This document shows, one piece after another, positions 60,171-64,000 of a DNA stretch of 64,000 nucleotides (position 1 is its first letter; each line of letters opens with the position of its first letter). The stretch is taken from positions 8,133 through 72,132 of the forward strand of contig CAVQVM010000003.1 of assembly GCA_963717085.1 (NCBI GenBank), written 5' to 3'. A model generated the notes under the pieces. The model was not told where the DNA came from. It saw only the letters and a program-made list of their open reading frames with translations, and did not search any database. Source of the DNA: DASQUK01 sp963717085. Lineage in GTDB: Bacteria; Actinomycetota; Acidimicrobiia; Acidimicrobiales; VFJN01. The position numbers and the translations under genes are program-made.

Positions 60171-60584
60171 TCAGCCCTTCCTCACCAGCGGCCGGCCGTA
60201 ACGGGAGGCGGGCACCTCGACCGGGCGCGGCTTGGCCCGGTCGTTCCACCACGCCCACACGCCCACGTGCAGGCCGATCCCGACGCCGTAGATCACGACC
60301 ACGAGGATGTCGCGGACCGCCTGCATGTTGATGGTGAGCGGCTGCCAGCTGTTGGGCTCGATGAGGATGTTGTCGACCGTCCAACCCAGTTCGGCGCTGG
60401 CCCAGGTGAGCCACTGATGGGGGATCACCGCGTACCACCAGAAGAACATGAACATGGCGTACGTGGCCGCCAGCATCGCCTGACCCCACGACAGCGGCGC
60501 TCCCAGCGGGCGGCGCCGGCCGTACAGGATCACGGCTCCGACACCCAGGAAGCCGATCACGACCTCGGTTATGAAGGCGACCAC
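60171..60584 (-). CDS. Small membrane protein heading the bc operon
   Basis: 137 residues with three or four hydrophobic segments (ITEVVIGFLGVGAVILYG; MLAATYAMFMFFWWYAVIPH; ILVVVIYGVGIGLHVGVWAWW). Aromatic-rich, with two His that could be at a membrane surface, but no cofactor motif that I recognise. GTG at 60584. As first gene of the operon, its promoter should be in the 199 bp shared with the divergent cytochrome c gene. Confidence 0.7.
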   Translation of the reverse strand: MVAFITEVVIGFLGVGAVILYGRRRPLGAPLSWGQAMLAATYAMFMFFWWYAVIPHQWLTWASAELGWTVDNILIEPNSWQPLTINMQAVRDILVVVIYGVGIGLHVGVWAWWNDRAKPRPVEVPASRYGRPLVRKG

Positions 60585-60783
60585 TTAGCTCGCGACTCCT
60601 CGTGAAATCGCTCACATAGAACAGTACCAACAACGGGAGGCCGGCACCGTGGCCTGGTCTACCACGCGACCTCCGGCGCAATCACATTGGGGTCGGCCCG
60701 CATCGGGGGCGGCTTCCCGGTCTTGGTACCCCTCGTCCGGACCTGCATAGAGTGGCCGTTCGGAGCTCCCCGCGGAGGCTGCG

Positions 60784-61587
60784 TTGACCGAGATCCCCGA
60801 GCACCTTCTCAAGCGCTCTCGCGAGCGTCGGGCCGCCCTGGGCCTGGAGGGCGGCGAGACGCCTGCAAGCGCGCCCGCCGAGGGCCAGGCCGCGGACGCA
60901 GCCGCCGAGTCGGCACCCGTGCCCGCAGCTGCGGCGGCCACTCCCGCGCCGGCGCCCGCGGTCAAGGAGATCGAGGAGGCGAGGGCGGCGCCCCCCAAGC
61001 CCGAGCCCGCCTACATCCAGGCGGCCAAGGCCCGCAAGCGCATCCCCTACTGGGCCATGCCGGTGCTCGCGGCGCTGCCGATCTGGGGTTACGTCTACGT
61101 CCGCACCCTGGAGCCGCCGCCCGCCGGCGAGACCGATCCGCTGGTCCTGGGCACGGAGCTGTTCGGGGCCGACTGCGCGTCCTGCCACGGCGCCAGCGGG
61201 CAGGGGGTGTCGGCGCCTGCGTTCGTCGACGGTGCCGTGGTCGAGACCTGGCCCGACTGGCGGGACCACGTGATGTGGGTGAAGCTCGGCTCGGACGGAT
61301 GGCCGGCCCCCACCTACGGTGCGAACAACAAGACGGTCGGCGGGGGCGGCACGATGCCGACGTTCGGCGGCCAGCTGACCGATCAGGAGATCGCCCAGAT
61401 CGTCCTCCACGAGCGCGAGCTCGCCGGCGAGGACGTGACAGCCGACAACCCGCAGTACACCGGGCTGTTCGCGGTCGCCAACGGCGAGACGACGCTGGCC
61501 GAGGCCCCCGGCCCCGACGACGCGCCGCCCGGGCTGGGCCCGATCTCCCAGAAGGACGGCGTCGACGAGAGCGAGCTGGGCGGCTGA
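60784..61587 (+). CDS. Membrane-anchored monoheme cytochrome c
   Basis: 267 residues. N-terminal cytoplasmic motif TEIPEHLLKRSRERRAALG, an Ala/Pro-rich linker, one membrane helix (about 89-107), then a cytochrome c domain with CASCH at 131-135 and a Met in GTMPTFGG as likely sixth ligand. The start is TTG at 60784, supported by the N-terminal motif it shares with the cytochrome b C-terminal subunit. It is divergent from the bc operon and probably shuttles electrons from it to an oxidase. Confidence 0.85.
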   Translation: MTEIPEHLLKRSRERRAALGLEGGETPASAPAEGQAADAAAESAPVPAAAAATPAPAPAVKEIEEARAAPPKPEPAYIQAAKARKRIPYWAMPVLAALPIWGYVYVRTLEPPPAGETDPLVLGTELFGADCASCHGASGQGVSAPAFVDGAVVETWPDWRDHVMWVKLGSDGWPAPTYGANNKTVGGGGTMPTFGGQLTDQEIAQIVLHERELAGEDVTADNPQYTGLFAVANGETTLAEAPGPDDAPPGLGPISQKDGVDESELGG

Positions 61588-61595
61588 CCGAGCCG

Positions 61596-62858
61596 ATGAC
61601 CGCCGAGCGGCACGACGTCCTGGTGGTGGGTGGGGGGCCGGCCGGGGCCGCCGCGGGGTTCTGGCTGGCCAAGGCGGGCCACGACGTGTGCGTGCTGGAG
61701 CGCAAGGCGTTCCCCCGGGACAAGACCTGCGGCGACGGGCTCACGCCCCGTGCCGTCCACCAGCTCCAGGAGATGGGGCTCGAGCCCGCGATCGCCGCCC
61801 ACCACCACCGCCACGACGGCCTGCGGGCCGAGGCGCACGGCATCACCCTGGAGCTGCCGTGGCCCGACCATCCGGTGTTCCCGAGCTACGGCTACGTCGT
61901 GCGCCGGCGCGACCTCGACCAGATGGTGGCCGAGCAGGCGGGCGCCGCGGGGGCGGCGGTGCGAGAGTCCAACGAGGCGCTGCGCCCGCTGACACGTGAC
62001 GGCCATGTGATCGGCGCGCTCGTGAAGGACAAGGCGAGCGGCGAGACCCGAGAGGTCCACGCCCGCTACGTGGTCGTGGCCGACGGGTCCCTGTCGCGCT
62101 TCGGGCGGGCGCTCGGAACCGCCCGCAACAAGTCGTACCCGCAGGGAATCGCCATCCGCGGCTACTTCGAGAGCCCGCTGTCGGCCGACCCGTGGATCGA
62201 GTCGTGTCTCGACGTCCACGACCGCGACGGCCGGAGCCTGCCGGGCTACGGCTGGATCTTCCCCCTGGGCGACGGGACCATCAACGTGGGCATCGGCCTG
62301 CTGTCGACGTACAAGGGCTACCGCGACGTCAACACCACCCACCTGATGAGCGAGTGGGCGGCGACGGCGCCCGAACGCTGGGGGATCGACCCCGACGCGA
62401 TGCTCGCACCGCCGACCGGCGGCCGGCTGCCCATGGCCGGGTCCGTCAACCCCAAGGTGGGGCCCAACTGGCTGGTCGTCGGCGACGCCGCCGGGTCGAT
62501 CAACCCGTTCAACGGCGAGGGCATCGACTATGCCTACGAGACCGCCCGCATGGCCGCCGACCTCATCGACGAGGCGATCGTCTCCGGGACCGGCCAGCCG
62601 CTGCAGCGCTACACGACGATGCTCGACCACGAGTACGGCCTGTACTTCAGGGTCGCGCGCAGCTTCGCCAGGATCATCGGCCAGCCCGTCCTCATGCGTG
62701 AGCTGACGCGGGTGGGCATGCGGTCGCAGAGCCTCATGGAGTGGGTGCTGCGGATCATGGCCAACCTGCTGCGCGACGACGAGCTGGGGCCGGCCGAGGC
62801 CGCCTACCGCTCGGTCGCCCGCATCGCCCGGCTGGCACCCAGCCCCGCAGCCGTATAG
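61596..62858 (+). CDS. Geranylgeranyl-reductase-family FAD oxidoreductase (MenJ-like)
   Basis: 420 residues. FAD-binding VVGGGPAGAAAGFWLAKAGH, then DKTCGDGLTPRAV, the family YGWIFPLGDGTINVGIG and VGDAAGSINPFNGEGIDYA. Relatives saturate isoprenoid chains; in actinobacteria MenJ partly reduces the menaquinone side chain. Its position, 8 bp after the cytochrome c gene and next to bc and complex I operons that use menaquinone, supports that role. Confidence 0.87.
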   Translation: MTAERHDVLVVGGGPAGAAAGFWLAKAGHDVCVLERKAFPRDKTCGDGLTPRAVHQLQEMGLEPAIAAHHHRHDGLRAEAHGITLELPWPDHPVFPSYGYVVRRRDLDQMVAEQAGAAGAAVRESNEALRPLTRDGHVIGALVKDKASGETREVHARYVVVADGSLSRFGRALGTARNKSYPQGIAIRGYFESPLSADPWIESCLDVHDRDGRSLPGYGWIFPLGDGTINVGIGLLSTYKGYRDVNTTHLMSEWAATAPERWGIDPDAMLAPPTGGRLPMAGSVNPKVGPNWLVVGDAAGSINPFNGEGIDYAYETARMAADLIDEAIVSGTGQPLQRYTTMLDHEYGLYFRVARSFARIIGQPVLMRELTRVGMRSQSLMEWVLRIMANLLRDDELGPAEAAYRSVARIARLAPSPAAV

Positions 62859-62924
62859 TCACGGCCGCCGGCGGGGGGTGTGGGGGGGCAGAGGCTCGTT
62901 GGGTTCAGGTGGTGGCCAGAGCCT

Positions 62925-62951
62925 CGTCTCGCAACCTCCGGTTGCGAGGCG
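62925..62951. terminator. Strong hairpin between convergent genes
   Basis: CGTCTCGCAACC-TCC-GGTTGCGAGGCG, a 12-bp stem with one G-U pair and a 3-nt loop, in the 99-bp gap between the reductase and zwf stops. Suited to bidirectional termination; no T-run. Confidence 0.65.
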
Positions 62952-62957
62952 AAACGA

Positions 62958-64000
62958 TCACCCCTCGGCGAGGGGTTCGACCCAACCGCCGACGGGGGCG
63001 GCCAGGGTCTCCGCGCTCGGGGGTCCCCACGTGCCGCGACGGTAGAGGTGGACCGGCGGTGGCTGGTCGAGGACCGGCTGCACGATCCGCCACTGCTCCT
63101 CGACGCCGTCGGCGCGACCGAAGCGGCGGTGGTCGCCCTCGATGGCGTCCTCGAGCAGCCGTTGGTACGCCTCCTGGCGGTTGGGGAACAGCCGCTCGTA
63201 GGACACCTCCAGCTCGACCGGACGGCTCACCAGTTCCTCACCGGGGGCCTTAGCCTGCACCTGGAGGGTGACACCGTCGTCGCGGCCGAGCCGGAACCGC
63301 AGTCGGTTGGGCTCGGGTGCCCGCGACCCGGCCTTGGCGAACAGCAGGCGCGGCGGCTCCGCGAACGTGATGACGGCCTCGGTGGCGTGCACCGGCAGGT
63401 TCTTACCCGTGCGGACCAGCCACGGCACCCCCGCCCAGCGCCACGACTCGATGTCGACCTGGAGCGCCACGAACGTCTCGACGTCGCTGCCCGGCTCGAC
63501 CCCGGTCTCGTCGGTGTAGCCCCGGTACTGGCCGCGTACCACCTTCGACGGGTCGACGGCCCGGATCTGGCGCCACAGGCGCACCCTCTCGTCGCTGAGG
63601 GCGTTCTCGTCGGCGGACACCGGGGGCTCCATGGCCAGCAGCGCGATCACCTGCAACAGGTGGTTCTCGAACACATCCCTGAGGGCACCGACCGATTCGT
63701 AGAAGCGGCCCCGCCCCTCGACGCCGAACGGCTCGGCCATGGTCACCTGCACGCTCGAGATGTAGTTGCGGTTCCAGAGCGGCTCGAGCATCGAGTTGGC
63801 GAACCGGAAAACGAGCAGGTCCTCCACCGACTCCTTGCCGAGGAAGTGGTCGATGCGGAAGATCGCCTCCTCGGGGAACACCCGATGCAGCACCTCGTTG
63901 AGCTCGGCGGCCGACGCCTGGTCCCGCCCGAACGGCTTCTCCACCACCACCCGTGATCCCTCGCCGGCGAGCCCGACACGCGCCAGGCCCTGCACCACGT
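62958..64000 (-). CDS. zwf: Glucose-6-phosphate 1-dehydrogenase, 5' end beyond the window
   Basis: Oxidises glucose 6-phosphate to 6-phosphogluconolactone with NADP+ at the entry of the oxidative pentose phosphate pathway. About 347 C-terminal residues are present. Visible are VVEKPFGRD, the active-site RIDHFLGKESVEDLLVFRF with its catalytic His, and RTGKNLP. The N-terminal NADP-binding part is outside the window. The gene converges with the reductase gene. Confidence 0.95.
   Translation of the reverse strand, partial: VVQGLARVGLAGEGSRVVVEKPFGRDQASAAELNEVLHRVFPEEAIFRIDHFLGKESVEDLLVFRFANSMLEPLWNRNYISSVQVTMAEPFGVEGRGRFYESVGALRDVFENHLLQVIALLAMEPPVSADENALSDERVRLWRQIRAVDPSKVVRGQYRGYTDETGVEPGSDVETFVALQVDIESWRWAGVPWLVRTGKNLPVHATEAVITFAEPPRLLFAKAGSRAPEPNRLRFRLGRDDGVTLQVQAKAPGEELVSRPVELEVSYERLFPNRQEAYQRLLEDAIEGDHRRFGRADGVEEQWRIVQPVLDQPPPVHLYRRGTWGPPSAETLAAPVGGWVEPLAEG

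Noticed and set aside
62890..62995. Possible copy of the GACCCAAC/GTTGGGTC inverted unit seen at 33621-33924
   Set aside because: The arms GTTGGGTT and CGACCCAACC are shorter and imperfect, and one arm is inside the zwf coding end; the strong hairpin here is better explained as a terminator.

Overview
The window reads as chromosome from a high-GC actinobacterium, most likely of the class Acidimicrobiia (Actinomycetota). The basis is base composition, GTG-rich gene starts, long runs of overlapping genes, and a respiratory gene set whose subunits carry an IPEHLL-type N-terminal motif I associate with that group. The class assignment is inference; no rRNA gene is present.

Left part (1-15 kb). 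A histidine ammonia-lyase gene (85-1650, minus) is followed by a 13.26-kb integrated element bounded by perfect 58-bp direct repeats (1673-1730 and 14937-14994). The right repeat is the 3' part of an intact tRNA-Tyr gene; the left one is the displaced tRNA fragment. Inside are a glycosyltransferase, a methyltransferase, a TetR-led operon (alpha/beta-hydrolase plus glycosyltransferase, then an NTF2-like protein), a MobF-type relaxase/helicase, excisionase-like and XRE regulators, a tyrosine integrase and a HEPN/nucleotidyltransferase pair at the edge. The relaxase, integrase, hydrolase/glycosyltransferase, NTF2-like and nucleotidyltransferase genes are all frameshifted and the HEPN gene is cut off at the attachment site, so the element looks like a decaying, immobilised integrative element.

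Middle (15-24.5 kb). Ordinary chromosomal genes: yajQ, htpX, a HAD phosphatase, two small unknowns, tryptophan 2,3-dioxygenase plus kynureninase, acetyl-CoA synthetase and a TetR regulator.

Right part (23-60.6 kb, almost all minus strand). Two complete complex I operons lie head to tail. Operon 1 (35716 down to 24550) is nuoABCDHIJKLMN with no nuoEFG, and ends in a MidA/NDUFAF7-type methyltransferase gene. Operon 2 (55065 down to 38265) is the full 14-gene nuoA-N, followed by an ECF-like sigma factor and its membrane anti-sigma partner. Upstream of operon 2, in the same direction, is a cytochrome bc complex operon with b6f-like split cytochrome b, Rieske protein, diheme cytochrome c, a 2x[4Fe-4S] ferredoxin and two unknown membrane proteins. 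A divergent membrane-anchored cytochrome c and a geranylgeranyl-reductase-type (menaquinone-reducing) flavoprotein follow, then the start-less end of zwf.

The most unusual layer is structural. Every large intercistronic gap in both nuo operons is occupied by palindromic repeat DNA: a dispersed hairpin family with compensatory stem changes around a constant 3-nt loop, a related block immediately upstream of nuoH in both operons, a 168-bp element with 22-bp terminal inverted repeats, and a 152-bp tandem duplication with 12-bp inverted arms.
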